This document shows, one piece after another, positions 45,190 through 55,400 of a DNA stretch of 64,000 bases. Within the stretch, counting starts at the first letter, position 1. Each line of letters begins with the position of its first letter. A model generated the notes under the pieces. That model was not told where the DNA came from. It ran no database searches and saw nothing but the letters and a program-made list of their open reading frames with translations. A program made the position numbers and the translations under genes. The DNA comes from CAZSBB01 sp964605235 (GTDB lineage Bacteria > Planctomycetota > Phycisphaerae > Phycisphaerales > Phycisphaeraceae), in the NCBI GenBank assembly GCA_964605235.1, contig CAZSBB010000009.1, forward strand, positions 1 through 64,000, written 5' to 3'.

Positions 45190-45495
45190 TCACGTGTCGC
45201 GCCATGATCCCGGACGGCGCGCCGCATGCCACACCGTCAGGACGATGAGCTGGTCGCCTTGAATCTCGTAGATCACCCAATAGCCATAGCGAGCGATCAC
45301 GGTCTTGCGGGTGTGTGCGGGTTCCCCTGGAACCGCAGGATTGGCATAAGGAAACTCAGCGGCAACCAACAGCGCCTGCTCCACGGCCGCCACAAAATCG
45401 TGTCCAGCGCCAACCCGAACTTCATCAAGGTAAACCGCGGCCGCTTGAAATTGCTCGGCGGCGAACTGGGTCCACTTCACTTGCGCCGGCATCAC
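45190..45495 (-). CDS. ParE/RelE-superfamily toxin
   Basis: A 101-residue toxin of a type II toxin-antitoxin module. The fold signatures are VKWTQFAAEQFQAAAVYLDEVR (N-terminal helices), FVAAVEQALLVAAEFP, and the C-terminal strand pair TRKTVIARYGYWVIYEIQGDQLIVLTVWHAARRPGSW, ending in the HxxRxPxxW pattern of ParE proteins. ParE members poison gyrase and RelE members cut mRNA; the sequence fits ParE better. The start overlaps the antitoxin stop by 4 nt (ATGA), the usual coupled order with the antitoxin first. Confidence 0.88.
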   Translation of the reverse strand: MMPAQVKWTQFAAEQFQAAAVYLDEVRVGAGHDFVAAVEQALLVAAEFPYANPAVPGEPAHTRKTVIARYGYWVIYEIQGDQLIVLTVWHAARRPGSWRDT

Positions 45496-45698
45496 AGCGC
45501 CTTCCGTACGCGCCGGTAAACCTCGGACGCCTCCTGCAACGGCGCGCTGGCAGCACTCCGCCGACCTTGGTCAATGCTCTGCTTCAACGCCATCAGGTCA
45601 TCCACCGCCGCCAGATCCGCTTCCAGAAACGGCAATACCCGCGCCACCTGCTCGGGCGTTAACGCATCCAACTGATCGAGGAATTCACGCTTGGTCAT
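45492..45698 (-). CDS. Antitoxin of the ParE-type module
   Basis: A 68-residue protein (MTKREFLDQLDALTPEQVARVLPFLEADLAAVDDLMALKQSIDQGRRSAASAPLQEASEVYRRVRKAL). It is almost wholly helical, with a flexible Ser/Ala-rich part before the C-terminal toxin-binding helix. No standard DNA-binding fold (RHH, Phd) is obvious. The ATG at 45698 starts the plausible coding part; the frame is open upstream without a family match. It is identified as antitoxin by its 4-nt overlap with the ParE-like gene and its size. Confidence 0.75.
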   Translation of the reverse strand: MTKREFLDQLDALTPEQVARVLPFLEADLAAVDDLMALKQSIDQGRRSAASAPLQEASEVYRRVRKAL

Positions 45699-45812
45699 GG
45701 GTGGCCCATTCTCGGTCGGGGGTGCTTGACGACCACTGATTATCCGCCGCCATCTTGCGGGGTCAACTGATTTGCCGATCTGGTGCAGCCGGAAACCCGC
45801 ATATGCGAGCAA

Positions 45813-47276
45813 CTAACCCGCCGCCCCCGGCCATGGCCACTGCAACAGGATCACCACCGCCAGCACCACGAAACTCGCCCGGTTGATCCAGCGCACCGTG
45901 ACATCAATGGGCAGCGTCCCGATCCGCTGCCCCACCAGCGTGGCGAGGTATTGCTGGCGCCACTGGATCGAGCCATGCCGCCAACTGTTTTTCTCGATGG
46001 GAATATGGTTGAGCTGCGCCACCTGCTGCAGCGCGGCAATCATGGTGTACGCCGCCGCCGGGCCGATGGACTGCTCCGGCGCGTCGGGCTGGCTTTGCGC
46101 CAGATGCACTACGGCAAAGGTGTCCGCCTGGCGCTCAAACCGCCGGGACACCCAGCCGAAAATCAGCACCCAACCCACAAGCGTCAGGGCGGTGATCGTG
46201 ACTTCCATCACGTCCTGCTGCGCCAGCCACAGCCGCGCCGGCTCCAGCCAACTCGGCGCCGTGGACCAGGACTCCAGGGCCTGAAACGCCTTGAACAGGG
46301 GCCAGGTCAGCAGGACCTGCAAACCCATCATCGCCGCCGCGGCCGCGATCAGCAGCCACACCAGATGATGCTTGCGCACGTGTCCCAGCTCATGCGCCAT
46401 CACGGCTTCGACCTGCGGTTCGGGCAGCATTTCCAGCAAGGCATCGCTCAGCAGAATGAAACGCACCGGCCGGGCCACGCCCATCACCGCCGCGTTGATC
46501 ATGCCGCCGAAGGTGCGCCACAGCAGCAATTGCCGGACCCCCACGCGATGACGGGCGCACATCGCTTCCAGACGCTGACGCAATGAGCCCGGCGGCAGCG
46601 GCACGGTGTCCCACACGCAACGGATCATCAACGGCGCGAACACGAACACGCCCCCCGCTCCCGCCAGCACCAGCGCGCTGCCGAGCTGGGCGTAACGCTC
46701 GCCCAACCAACGCGGGCCCAGCATGTAAACCGTTTCCGTCCACGCCATGAGAATCAGCAGCGGCACGCCGACCAGCGCCAGTTGATGCCGAACCTGCGCC
46801 AGCACGTATTGCCCGCGCGACCAGATGGGAAAGATCGGCCGACCTTCATCTATCTGCCGCAGCAACGACGCCTCGCGCAGCCGCCGATCGATCGGATAGT
46901 ACAACCACCACGAAGCCGTCACCGCCAACAACGTCGGCAGCATCGCTAACAACTCATCGAGCAGAATCCAATCGCCCAGCGCCGAGCGCAGCGCGCGCAA
47001 CCAACCCGCCAGCAGCGCCAGGGCGAAAACTTTGAGCAAACCCAGCCGCAGCAGAAACGCCACCCGGCCCTGCCAGCGCAGCGCCCAGCCGGCGTGACCC
47101 CGCCGCAGTTGCCGGCTCAGCAAGGCGCAAAAGCCGGCGTACAGGGCCAGCAGAATCCCGTTGCCCCCGAGCACCAGACCCAGCAGCGTCGCCCAGGACT
47201 CCGTGGGCCGACCGTGCCAATACTGGTCGTGCATGAACACGCCCAGCGCCAAAGCCAGGACCAACAACGGCATCAA
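45813..47276 (-). CDS. M48-family membrane zinc metallopeptidase
   Basis: A 487-residue integral-membrane peptidase. There are about eight hydrophobic segments (for example MPLLVLALALGVFM, LLLGLVLGGNGILLALYAGFCALL, LLIAAAAAMMGLQVLLTWP, VLAVVILLQWPW). The zinc site is HELGH at residues 295-299, preceded by VMA and followed, after a membrane pair, by RRFERQADTFA, where Glu is the third ligand. The spacing matches CAAX-protease/HtpX-like M48 enzymes. The soluble insert KALEAMCARHRVG-like segment and RPVRFILLSDALLEMLPEPQVEAVMAHELGH are typical. Its substrate is unknown. It is divergent from the GT2 gene at 47470, with 193 bp between. Confidence 0.9.
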   Translation of the reverse strand: MMPLLVLALALGVFMHDQYWHGRPTESWATLLGLVLGGNGILLALYAGFCALLSRQLRRGHAGWALRWQGRVAFLLRLGLLKVFALALLAGWLRALRSALGDWILLDELLAMLPTLLAVTASWWLYYPIDRRLREASLLRQIDEGRPIFPIWSRGQYVLAQVRHQLALVGVPLLILMAWTETVYMLGPRWLGERYAQLGSALVLAGAGGVFVFAPLMIRCVWDTVPLPPGSLRQRLEAMCARHRVGVRQLLLWRTFGGMINAAVMGVARPVRFILLSDALLEMLPEPQVEAVMAHELGHVRKHHLVWLLIAAAAAMMGLQVLLTWPLFKAFQALESWSTAPSWLEPARLWLAQQDVMEVTITALTLVGWVLIFGWVSRRFERQADTFAVVHLAQSQPDAPEQSIGPAAAYTMIAALQQVAQLNHIPIEKNSWRHGSIQWRQQYLATLVGQRIGTLPIDVTVRWINRASFVVLAVVILLQWPWPGAAG

Positions 47277-47469
47277 TACAACTCCAGGGCGCCACGGCGC
47301 CGCCGTAAAATAGCAGCTTCCGAGCGCGCCCAGCCGTCATCCGGGCGTCACCCGCGCCCAAGATCGCTAAAATAGTTCACTTTCGGGAATTAGCACCCAC
47401 CATGGAGGATTATATCCTTGTGCTCTGCGGGCGCTGAACGCTCGGCAGAGGCAACAGGGGTTTGCGGGC

Positions 47470-49029
47470 GTGCCGGTTTTTCTCACCCATATGCTGGGAC
47501 TGTCGCTCAGTGCGCCGGCGCTTCGCTGGCCGCTGACGGCGTTGTACGTCCTGTTGCTGGCGCTGATCGCGGTGTATGGCCTGCATCGCTACTGGCTGGT
47601 CTGGTTGCACATGCGCCATTGCCGCCGCCCCCCGCGTCCCACCCGCCGGCTGGCGCAGCTGCCGATGGTGACTGTGCAACTGCCCATGTTCAATGAGCTG
47701 CAGGTCACCGAGCGGGTGATCGACGCAGTCTGCGGGCTGGACTATCCCCGCGCTCGACTGCAGATTCAGGTGCTGGATGATTCCACCGACCGCAGCGCGG
47801 AGATCGCCCGGCAGCGGGCAGCGCACTGGGCGCGACTGGGCGTGAACATCAGCTACCACCATCGCACCGAACGCCGCGGCTTCAAAGCCGGCGCCCTGGC
47901 GGACGCCATGCCCCACGCCACCGGCGAATTCATCGCCATTTTTGACGCCGACTTCATTCCGCCGGCAAACTTTCTCCGGCGAACGATTCACTACTTCTCC
48001 CAGCCGCGCGTGGGCATGGTGCAGGCACGCTGGACGCATCTGAACCGGAACGATTCCCTGCTGACCCGCGCCCAGGCGGTCTATCTCGATGCGCATTTTC
48101 TCGTGGAGCACGCCGCACGGGCACAGTCGGGGCGGTGGATGAACTTCAACGGGACCGCGGGCGTGTGGCGTCGGGCTGCCATTGAGACCGCGGGCGGCTG
48201 GCAGGGCGACACGCTGACGGAGGATGTGGACCTGTCCTATCGCGCCCAGTTGGCGGGGTGGCAATTTGTGTTCGTGCCGCAGGTCACCTGTCCTGCGGAG
48301 CTGCCGCCGGAGATCAATGCGTTCAAAGCCCAGCAGCATCGGTGGACCAAAGGCTCGCTGCAGGTGGCGCGCAAGCTGTTGCCGACGTTGCTGCGCAGCA
48401 GTGCGCCGTGGCGGGTGAAAGTCGAGGCGTTTTTCCATTTGACCAGCATGCTGGTGTACCTGTACGTGCTGGGGTTGGCGTTGCTGTTGTTTCCCGCGCT
48501 GTATGTGAACCTGCAGCCGTTCGCCAGTGGTTCGTGGGGAGCGCTGCTGTGGGGCAGCACCGTATTCGCATTGGGCACCGCCTCCGCGGGCGCGTTTTAT
48601 GTGCGGTCGCAGCGTTTGCAGCGTCGGCCGTGGCTGCGCGTTCTGGCGGAGTTGCCGCTGCTGATGGCGGTGGGCGTGGGGATGACCCTCAACAACACCC
48701 GGGCGGTGCTGGAAGCATTATTCGGGCACAGCTCACCGTTTGAACGCACGCCCAAGTATGCCGCCAGCGGCGTCGGCAAATCCACCGGCTGGCTGCCCAC
48801 GCCGTCGATCAAACGCTGGACCGCCGCGTTGGAGCTGGCGCTGGCGAGCTATGTGGGCGTGTGTCTGCTGCTGGCGGTGCTGGGGATGCGGGCCTTGGTA
48901 AGTACGCCGTTTCTGGCGCTATTTGCCGTGGGTTTTGGCTATGTCGGGTGGCAGAGCTTATGGATGCAACGGCGGCTGCGTCATGCTGGCGATGATCCCT
49001 CCGCCTTGCTGACCAATCCCGCGGGGTGA
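47470..49029 (+). CDS. Membrane glycosyltransferase, GT2 family (processive type)
   Basis: A 519-residue protein. One N-terminal membrane helix (~18-45) is followed by a GT-A domain: VTVQLPMFNELQVTERVIDAVCGLDYP, VLDDSTD (D103-D104), FIAIFDADF (D159-x-D161), LTEDVDLSYR and QQHRWTKGS, the Q(Q/R)xRW motif of processive beta-glycosyltransferases. Three to four C-terminal membrane helices follow. The layout resembles glucomannan/beta-mannan synthase-like (CslA-type) GT2 proteins and suggests synthesis and export of a surface polysaccharide. The GTG at 47470 is the chosen start; ATG at 47491 is an alternative. No cellulose-synthase PilZ domain is present. It is probably monocistronic. Confidence 0.9.
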   Translation: MPVFLTHMLGLSLSAPALRWPLTALYVLLLALIAVYGLHRYWLVWLHMRHCRRPPRPTRRLAQLPMVTVQLPMFNELQVTERVIDAVCGLDYPRARLQIQVLDDSTDRSAEIARQRAAHWARLGVNISYHHRTERRGFKAGALADAMPHATGEFIAIFDADFIPPANFLRRTIHYFSQPRVGMVQARWTHLNRNDSLLTRAQAVYLDAHFLVEHAARAQSGRWMNFNGTAGVWRRAAIETAGGWQGDTLTEDVDLSYRAQLAGWQFVFVPQVTCPAELPPEINAFKAQQHRWTKGSLQVARKLLPTLLRSSAPWRVKVEAFFHLTSMLVYLYVLGLALLLFPALYVNLQPFASGSWGALLWGSTVFALGTASAGAFYVRSQRLQRRPWLRVLAELPLLMAVGVGMTLNNTRAVLEALFGHSSPFERTPKYAASGVGKSTGWLPTPSIKRWTAALELALASYVGVCLLLAVLGMRALVSTPFLALFAVGFGYVGWQSLWMQRRLRHAGDDPSALLTNPAG

Positions 49030-49176
49030 GCTGGGGATTGGGCCGGCTCAGCCAACTGGCGGAGTCAACCGACCGGCGACCATAACGCCTATCCGCACAA
49101 TCAGATTCACCATTGGCAGCGGGTTGATCCAACACTGAGCCTGAGGTCTTTGAACGCTCCACCTTTGGATGCGCTA

Positions 49177-49259
49177 TCCGCAGATGACGCAGATGGCCGC
49201 AGATGCAAATGCAAGCGCTGCCCAAGGACTGATCTGCGCAAATCTGCGTCATCGGCGGA
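49177..49259. repeat. Inverted 'CGCAGAT'-type dispersed repeat in 49030-49510
   Basis: The left arm at 49177-49205 (TCCGCAGATGACGCAGATGG...) and the right arm at 49231-49259, which reads TCCGCCGATGACGCAGATTT... on the other strand, match over 29 nt with about five differences. Inside each arm the unit CGCAGAT recurs about every 10 nt. This is a third repeat family of the window. The 481-bp region 49030-49510 holds no supported gene; besides this element it has the AT-rich hairpin at 49337-49365. Confidence 0.7.
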
Positions 49260-49336
49260 GCAATACTCTTTACTGCTGCCGTCGGAAGCAGATGACGGCT
49301 GAGACCTTTGGCTTGCTCACCATTGGCGGCCCACAT

Positions 49337-49365
49337 AAAATGTATTTTCAATTAAAATACATTTT
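49337..49365. terminator. AT-rich perfect hairpin between convergent genes
   Basis: AAAATGTATTTT (49337-49348) and AAAATACATTTT (49354-49365) form a perfect 12-bp inverted repeat with loop CAATT. It is strikingly AT-rich in a GC-rich chromosome. It lies between the 3' ends of the GT2 gene and the aldolase gene, with T-runs on both strands, so a weak two-way terminator is possible. A protein-binding site is the alternative. Confidence 0.4.
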
Positions 49366-49510
49366 TAAACACCGATCAGATAGTTGGGAGCGGTGCCGTA
49401 GTCGATGAGGCGCGCTGGCGACGCACGCGGCTGGCGTGTGCCGGGCTGACAACGCCTGCGGCAGATGCCAGCGGGGTCAGGCTGGTGTGGCTGGCAGAAT
49501 CGAGCCGAAA

Positions 49511-50308
49511 TCACGGCAGCGGCAGATCGCTGGGGGTGGCGGTGCTGGTTTGACCAGCCTTGGCGGCGGTGTTGAGGGCGCCGAGTTGGGCGGCCATCAT
49601 CATGGTGGGTTCGGTGATGCAGAGGAAAGTGAAGCCCGCTTTCACCAGCGTGGGGCCGTCGCCGATCATCCACATGTTCTTGCCGGCCGCGGCGCCGGCG
49701 GCGCGAATCTGCTTGAGCGCGTTCTGCAGCTTGGGATCGTTGGGACTCCAGCACACGCCCAGGTCGGCCGAGAGGTCATATGGGCCCACGGCGATGGCGG
49801 TGGTCAACTCGTCGGCGGCAATCTCCTTGACGTGATTCAGCCCGCGCTGGGATTCAATCTGCGGCAGGATGATGAAGTCCGCTTCCACTTCGCGGCGCCA
49901 ATCCTCGTAGTTCACCGACTGCACCCAGTAGTTGCCCGGCCCCCCCGGACGACGCCGGCCGCGCGGGGGCATGTAGACGGCATCACGGATGGTCTTGATC
50001 GTTTCCATGCTTTCGACATACGGCACCAGCAGGCCGCAGGGCCCCAGGTCCATCGCCAGACGAATGGCGGTGAACTCGGCGACCGGGGGACGGATGAGGA
50101 TCGGATAGTCGCAGCGTCGGCCGATGGCGCAGGCTTCAGCGACGGCTTCGTGACTGTGGGTCAAGTGCTCCAGGTCGATGATGAGGTAATCCAGCCCCGC
50201 CTTCATGGCGATCTCCACCAGGCCGGGCCAGAAATGGAAGGTCGCCAGGGCGCCGGTGGTGATCTGGTTGGATTGAATCTTCTGCCGCAGAATGCGTGCT
50301 GCCTGCAT
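49511..50308 (-). CDS. HpcH/HpaI-family aldolase
   Basis: A 265-residue metal-dependent class II aldolase that cleaves 2-keto-acids to pyruvate and an aldehyde. Motifs: LDYLIIDLEHLTHSHEAV (catalytic His region), PILIRPP (pyruvate-binding Arg), LVPYVESMETIKTIRDAVYMPPRGRR, IILPQIES (metal-binding Glu) and AVGPYDLSADLG (metal-binding Asp). Candidates are 2-keto-3-deoxy-L-rhamnonate-like and 4-hydroxy-2-oxo-acid aldolases. The sequence MPPRGRRRPGGPGNYW replaces the more usual PPxGxRG loop. The start at 50308 has a GAGGA site. It is followed upstream on the same strand, after 80 nt, by a heparinase-like gene and may process its uronate-derived products. Confidence 0.9.
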   Translation of the reverse strand: MQAARILRQKIQSNQITTGALATFHFWPGLVEIAMKAGLDYLIIDLEHLTHSHEAVAEACAIGRRCDYPILIRPPVAEFTAIRLAMDLGPCGLLVPYVESMETIKTIRDAVYMPPRGRRRPGGPGNYWVQSVNYEDWRREVEADFIILPQIESQRGLNHVKEIAADELTTAIAVGPYDLSADLGVCWSPNDPKLQNALKQIRAAGAAAGKNMWMIGDGPTLVKAGFTFLCITEPTMMMAAQLGALNTAAKAGQTSTATPSDLPLP

Positions 50309-50387
50309 GACTGGTAGTCCTCAAAGATTGAAGGCGTCAGCAAACCACACAGTTCGTGGCGCCTCGATGCGCGATCGTACCAGCGCC

Positions 50388-52379
50388 TCACCAGGTCGCC
50401 ACTTGACCATCGGCCGTGCAGCGCCAGCCGGAACGGTCCCCGGCCGCGAGGGTTAATCCGGCGGCTGTCATCGCGACTGCAACGCGGCAACTGCCCACCT
50501 GGGTCATCCACGCGCCCGCGTCCGATTTTCGCCAGCTTTCCGCCGGTTCATCCGGTAAACCCACGGCAAAGAGCGAGAGCAATCGAACCTGCCGGGCAGC
50601 GCAGGACACCTCGACAAATGGCTCATGCGCTTGCGGCAGGGGCTGGCCCAGACGATCGACATTCAGCGGCGGTGTGTATGCGTGGTGTCCAGCCCGCAGG
50701 TCGGGCGCAGGCTGATCCAGAACCTGCACCACGCCCTGCAGATGCGCGGTTTCCGCCCGCACCTGAAAAGTGTGATCCTGCCCCAGCAGCGCCGGCACTG
50801 CCGTGTGCCAGCGCAAACGCACCTGTCGGGGGTGGGGCAAGTCGGCTTCATCCAGCACCGCCACCACGCCCACGTCATGGCACAGCACCGTGCGGGTGAC
50901 GCGCAGCACCTGCTCGTAAACGGCGGTCAGGTCGAACACCCAGGCGCAGCCGTGCTCTGCGCCACATTGTTGCAGCAACGCGCCGCGGGCGCCGGGGCGC
51001 TGTTCCGCTTGGTCGAATTGCAGGACATTGTGCCCGGCGGTGGACGCCACGTAGTACTCGTAGCGCCGCGTGGTGAAGAACTCGCGCGGGTAGCAGCCGG
51101 GCTTGCCCAGATCGACAATCAACCGCTGGCCGGCGGCATCCAGGCACAGTTGCCCGGCATCATGGTGGGTGTGGTAGTCCTCCTGCGCGAGCTTGCCATA
51201 CACCACCCGGCTGCGGGCAGGATCATCCCAATGACTGCGATGCGTCCAGCAGCCGCCATGCGCGGGATACCAGCGGCTGCGCGGAGCCTCCGCAGCGGGC
51301 GGCGCTGCGGGCAGCGTGGGATCGAACCAAAGCAACTCGCGCGGGTCCAGCGGTACATCCGTCGCGTGTGGCGCGCGAAGCTGGCGCACCTGGGCACACT
51401 GCTGGTAAAACCATTGCAATGACTTGCTGCCGGTCGCCGCGGCGATGGCCGCCAGCGGAGCCGGATCGACCGGCGTCTCCAGGGCACTGTCGCCAAAGGC
51501 GGGCAAACGCCCCGGCGGCAGCGTCAGGTTCAGCAACCAATCGGCGTTCTGGGGAAACGGCCAGCGCGCCAGCGGAGGCACGGAGTCCGTTGCCTCCTCA
51601 TCCGGCCGCCCCAACTGCGCCAGCAACTGAAAGTAGATGACCGGCAGGCGAATGGCATTGGCGTAGCCGACGGCTTCGTTGAACTCCCCCGCCGGGCCGA
51701 AGGCCTGGAGATAGCGCTCCATGCGCGGCTGGGCGAGGGTGCACAGCGTTTGGGCGTCAGGATGCTCACCCTTCAGGATCAAACCCACGCAACCCAGGCC
51801 GCCGACGATGCAGGTCAGCCAGTTCGAGGGTTTATCCAGCCACGCCGGCGCGCGGGCAACGGCGCCCAGGTAGGGTTGAATCGCCCGCTGGTCCAGTCCC
51901 GCCAACCATTGCGCCCGCTGGGCAGCGGACAGCAGCGGATGCAGCCAGTCATACGCCAGCGCCAGGTCGCGGCCCAGCGCGCCGGTGCGCAGGTCCACGC
52001 CATAGGTCGGATGCGCCAGGTCGTGCCACCGGGGCCACAGCTCCACATTGAATGCTGCCTGCGCTTGCGTCAGCGCGGCTGCGACATGACGCGGGTCGCC
52101 AGTGAGCGCCGCCACCAGCGCGTGCCCCAGCACCCGCCGACCGGTGCGTTCCACCAGTTCATACTCGCAGTTGCCGGCGGCGGCCTGCGCCGGCGCACGC
52201 CAAGGCGTGACCGAGCGCGGCAGGTACGGCGGCAAAGCCAGATGCGCCTCAGCAGACAACTGCAACGAAGTCCACAACTGACGCCAGTGCGGCGCGCCCG
52301 GCGCGGCATCCGAGCCCGGCAGGCGCAGCGGTTGTCCGTGGGCAGCCAGCAGACTTCGAGGTCGAACTGTGTCCGGCAT
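50388..52379 (-). CDS. Heparinase II/III-like protein
   Basis: A 663-residue protein with the two-part layout of PL12/15/17/21-type lyases. Residues ~50-330 form a helical toroid (LVERTGRRVLGHALVAALTGDPRHVAAAL, DLALAYDWLHPLLSAAQRAQWLAGL, KPSNWLTCIVGGLGCVGLIL, GEFNEAVGYANAIRLPVIYFQLL). A beta-sandwich follows (~370-650) containing DYHTHHDAGQLCLDAAGQRLIVDLGKPGCYP, the HxHxDxG-like signature of the family. No signal peptide is visible at the ATG chosen (52379; a GTG at 52385 is possible). It probably cleaves or once cleaved uronate-containing oligosaccharides inside the cell. The HpcH/HpaI aldolase gene directly downstream would fit keto-sugar-acid breakdown. Substrate unknown. Confidence 0.82.
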   Translation of the reverse strand: MPDTVRPRSLLAAHGQPLRLPGSDAAPGAPHWRQLWTSLQLSAEAHLALPPYLPRSVTPWRAPAQAAAGNCEYELVERTGRRVLGHALVAALTGDPRHVAAALTQAQAAFNVELWPRWHDLAHPTYGVDLRTGALGRDLALAYDWLHPLLSAAQRAQWLAGLDQRAIQPYLGAVARAPAWLDKPSNWLTCIVGGLGCVGLILKGEHPDAQTLCTLAQPRMERYLQAFGPAGEFNEAVGYANAIRLPVIYFQLLAQLGRPDEEATDSVPPLARWPFPQNADWLLNLTLPPGRLPAFGDSALETPVDPAPLAAIAAATGSKSLQWFYQQCAQVRQLRAPHATDVPLDPRELLWFDPTLPAAPPAAEAPRSRWYPAHGGCWTHRSHWDDPARSRVVYGKLAQEDYHTHHDAGQLCLDAAGQRLIVDLGKPGCYPREFFTTRRYEYYVASTAGHNVLQFDQAEQRPGARGALLQQCGAEHGCAWVFDLTAVYEQVLRVTRTVLCHDVGVVAVLDEADLPHPRQVRLRWHTAVPALLGQDHTFQVRAETAHLQGVVQVLDQPAPDLRAGHHAYTPPLNVDRLGQPLPQAHEPFVEVSCAARQVRLLSLFAVGLPDEPAESWRKSDAGAWMTQVGSCRVAVAMTAAGLTLAAGDRSGWRCTADGQVATW

Positions 52380-52444
52380 GAGCACAACCTATGCCATGGC
52401 CGCCGACTTCGCATGTCGCCCGGCACACCCAGGTGCGCGGCTGG

Positions 52445-55400
52445 TTACGTCGGGTTGACCCGGAAATTATCGGCAAACGGCTGGTTGGGCTGGGCGGGGT
52501 CGAAGCTGGCGGTTCCCACCTTGACGCGTTTGGGGAAGGCGCCGGCAATGAAGCGGCTGCTGGCGTCAAGATTGCCCTTGATCGACAGCGACTTGAAGGC
52601 GCTGGCGCTGGTGGGCGTGGTGGGTGAACTGAAAATGCTGGCGGGCGCATCGGGGTCTGCCAGGAGATCACTGCCGGGGTCGGGCACCACACCCAGCGCG
52701 ATCAGGGAGTTCATGACGCTGCCGGTGACAGTGAGCGTACCCAGGGCGCCGGCTCCGAAGTTGTCGCTGTCGGGCCCCGTGCCGCCGGGTTGGCCATCAA
52801 CGCCGAAGTCAGCGCCGATGAACAGATGCGCCTGATCGAGGTCGCCGCCGACTTTGGCGCTGCCGAGGTTGCGGACCGCGAGGTTGCCGCTCAGGTCATC
52901 CCTGGTGGTCAGGGATTTGAGGTCGCCCACGATGGAAGCGTTCCAGCCTGCCGCAATGCGATTAGCCGCTACGGTGGTGCCTGCGCCATTGACCTTCCAC
53001 GTGCCACCGAGGATGTCACCCTTGACGGACACCGCGCCCAGCGCGGGTTTTTTGGCGGGTACGAGCAGTCCCAGCAGGGTGAGGTTCGCGCCCAGATGAC
53101 CGACCTGAGCGGGATCGTTTTTGCTGCCGACGGTGGTCAGGCTCAGCAATGAATCGGCGATCAGCACGCCTTCATCCCATTGCACGACCTTGAGCGCGCC
53201 CACCGCGCCCTGGGCGGCGGAGATGGTGACATTGCCCAGCATGCCGGCGGTCAGGGAGCCGATGGCGTTGCCGCGGGCGTCCTTGCCGGTGGCGGTGAGG
53301 TCGGCGCCGAGATTGCCCTTGACGGCAATTTTGCCAAACGCCTGGGCGCTCACGTCGACGCCCTGCAGGTCGCCGGTGCTTGTGGTCAGCGAGGCGACGA
53401 GGCCTTCCACATCCAGCCGAAAGAGCGCATTGGCGCTGCCGATGGTGATGCTGCCGACGTTGCCGGCGATGTCCCAGGCGTCCGCCCCGCCGACGACGCC
53501 GGCAATGGTGGCTTTGCCCAGCGTGGTTTGCCTGGCGGTCAAGCCCGTGCCGGAAAGGTTGAGTCCCGCCTGGAAATCGCCGGCGACGGTCTTGCTGCCT
53601 TTGATGGTCAGTGACGCCAGCGAAGGCGCTTTGAGGAAGTCGGCATCGCCATCGGTGTCGCGCCAGGAGGTGGCGGTGAGGCTGCGCACGTGCATCGCCG
53701 AGTCGATTTCGACGTTGGTCAGTTCGTCGAAGATGAAGGCGACGGTGTCTTTGGCGCTGGTCGACGCGCCGGTGATTTTGATGACATGGTTGTCCGCCAC
53801 ATCGTCGAGGGTGAGGGAGCCTATCTGCCCGTTGACGGTGAGGTCGCCCAGCAGGTCGGTGGTTTTGCCGGTAAGGGAGGAGAGCGAGCCGTAGACCACG
53901 ATATCGCCGATGGAGGCGTCGCCGCCCTTGCTGGTGATGGTGACGGTGGCGCGCTCACTGGCGGGAATGGGGCGATTGGCCGAGCCGATGGTCAGGCGAG
54001 TGACGGCGCCGGTGGTCGGGTCGGTCTGCACGGAGATGGGATAGTCTTTGTTGATGCTGACGGTGACTTCCACGCCGTTCTGGTCGGTGAAGGTGTACTT
54101 GAGTCCCGCGCCCGCCGAGGTTCCAAACAGACGGGCGCCCTCCATGAGCAGCACGCCGCTGTTGCTGACCGGCAGGGCGATGCGCGTGCCGGAGATGGAG
54201 GGCACGCCGCCCAAGCCGATGCCGCCAAAGCCGTTGGCGCTGGTGTAGTTGGACAGGCGGAAGGTGTACTTGGCCGCCATTTTCGCGGGGTTTTTGACGT
54301 CCACGAAAATGTACGCCCCATCGCAGCCGACGATGGCGATGCCGTTTTGCACGCGCACCTGAGTGGCGGGATGGGAGAGCGCCAGTTGCTTGATGAGCAC
54401 GGGTGACTGCGGATTGGCGAGGCTGTAGGCGAGCAGGCCGGTGGTGTCGGTGACGTAGAGCGTGTTGCCGTCGATGGTCAGGCCCTTGGGGTCGAGGTTG
54501 GCGGCAAACCGGTCGACCAGCACGGGATTGGCGGGGTCGGCGACGTTGAGGATCAGCACGCCGTGATCGACATCGCTGACGTACAGCAGGTTGCCATGTT
54601 TGGCGATGCCGAAGGCTTTGGTGAGCGAACCGCCGGCGAAGGTCTTGAAGCGGCCAACCTCCGTGAGCATGCTGGGATTGCTCAGGTCATAGACGATCAA
54701 GCCTTCGCTCAGGGAAGTCACATACGCCCGATTGCCGTCGATGATGAGCCCCGAAGCGGTGCCCGGATTGCTGATGGGGGTAATGTCCAGCACGGCGATG
54801 GAAGCAGGATTGGCGACGTTCAGGGAAATCAAGCCGCGCGTGCCGTCGGTGACATAAGCGATGTTGCCCACCACCTGCACTTCGCGCGCCACGCCGGCGG
54901 TGTTGTAGGAACCTTTGAGCACGGGGCTGCTGGGATTGGAGACATCGAATATCTGCAGCCCGGCAGTGCCCTTGGCGACGTAGAGCAGGTCGCCGACCTG
55001 GAAGCTGCCCAGGGCGTCGGAGCTGCTGCTGACCTGCGCCCGGCCGACGACGGGCGGCGCGCCTTTGCTCTGGCTGACGACCTTGAAGCGTTTGACCATC
55101 TGGGTCGCCTCGGCGAAGCCGGATTCGATCGCCTGCACCTGCAGGTCGTAGAGCATGTCCCAGCCCTTGGGGGGTTTGACTTGCAGGAGGTTTGTGGTGC
55201 GATTGAAGCCCGCCGCGACGTTGTTGCTGATGGCGCCGGTCTGCGGATCGACCTGCAGACTGCTGGCGCCCAGGAAGGTGACGGACAACGGCACGCCCGA
55301 GTCATCGGCGAGTTGGAAGTCGGCGATCTGATCCGAGGGCAGGTACAGGTCGGTGGTGTTGTTGGGGGTGATGGTGGGCGCGGCGCCGATTTTTTCCTGC

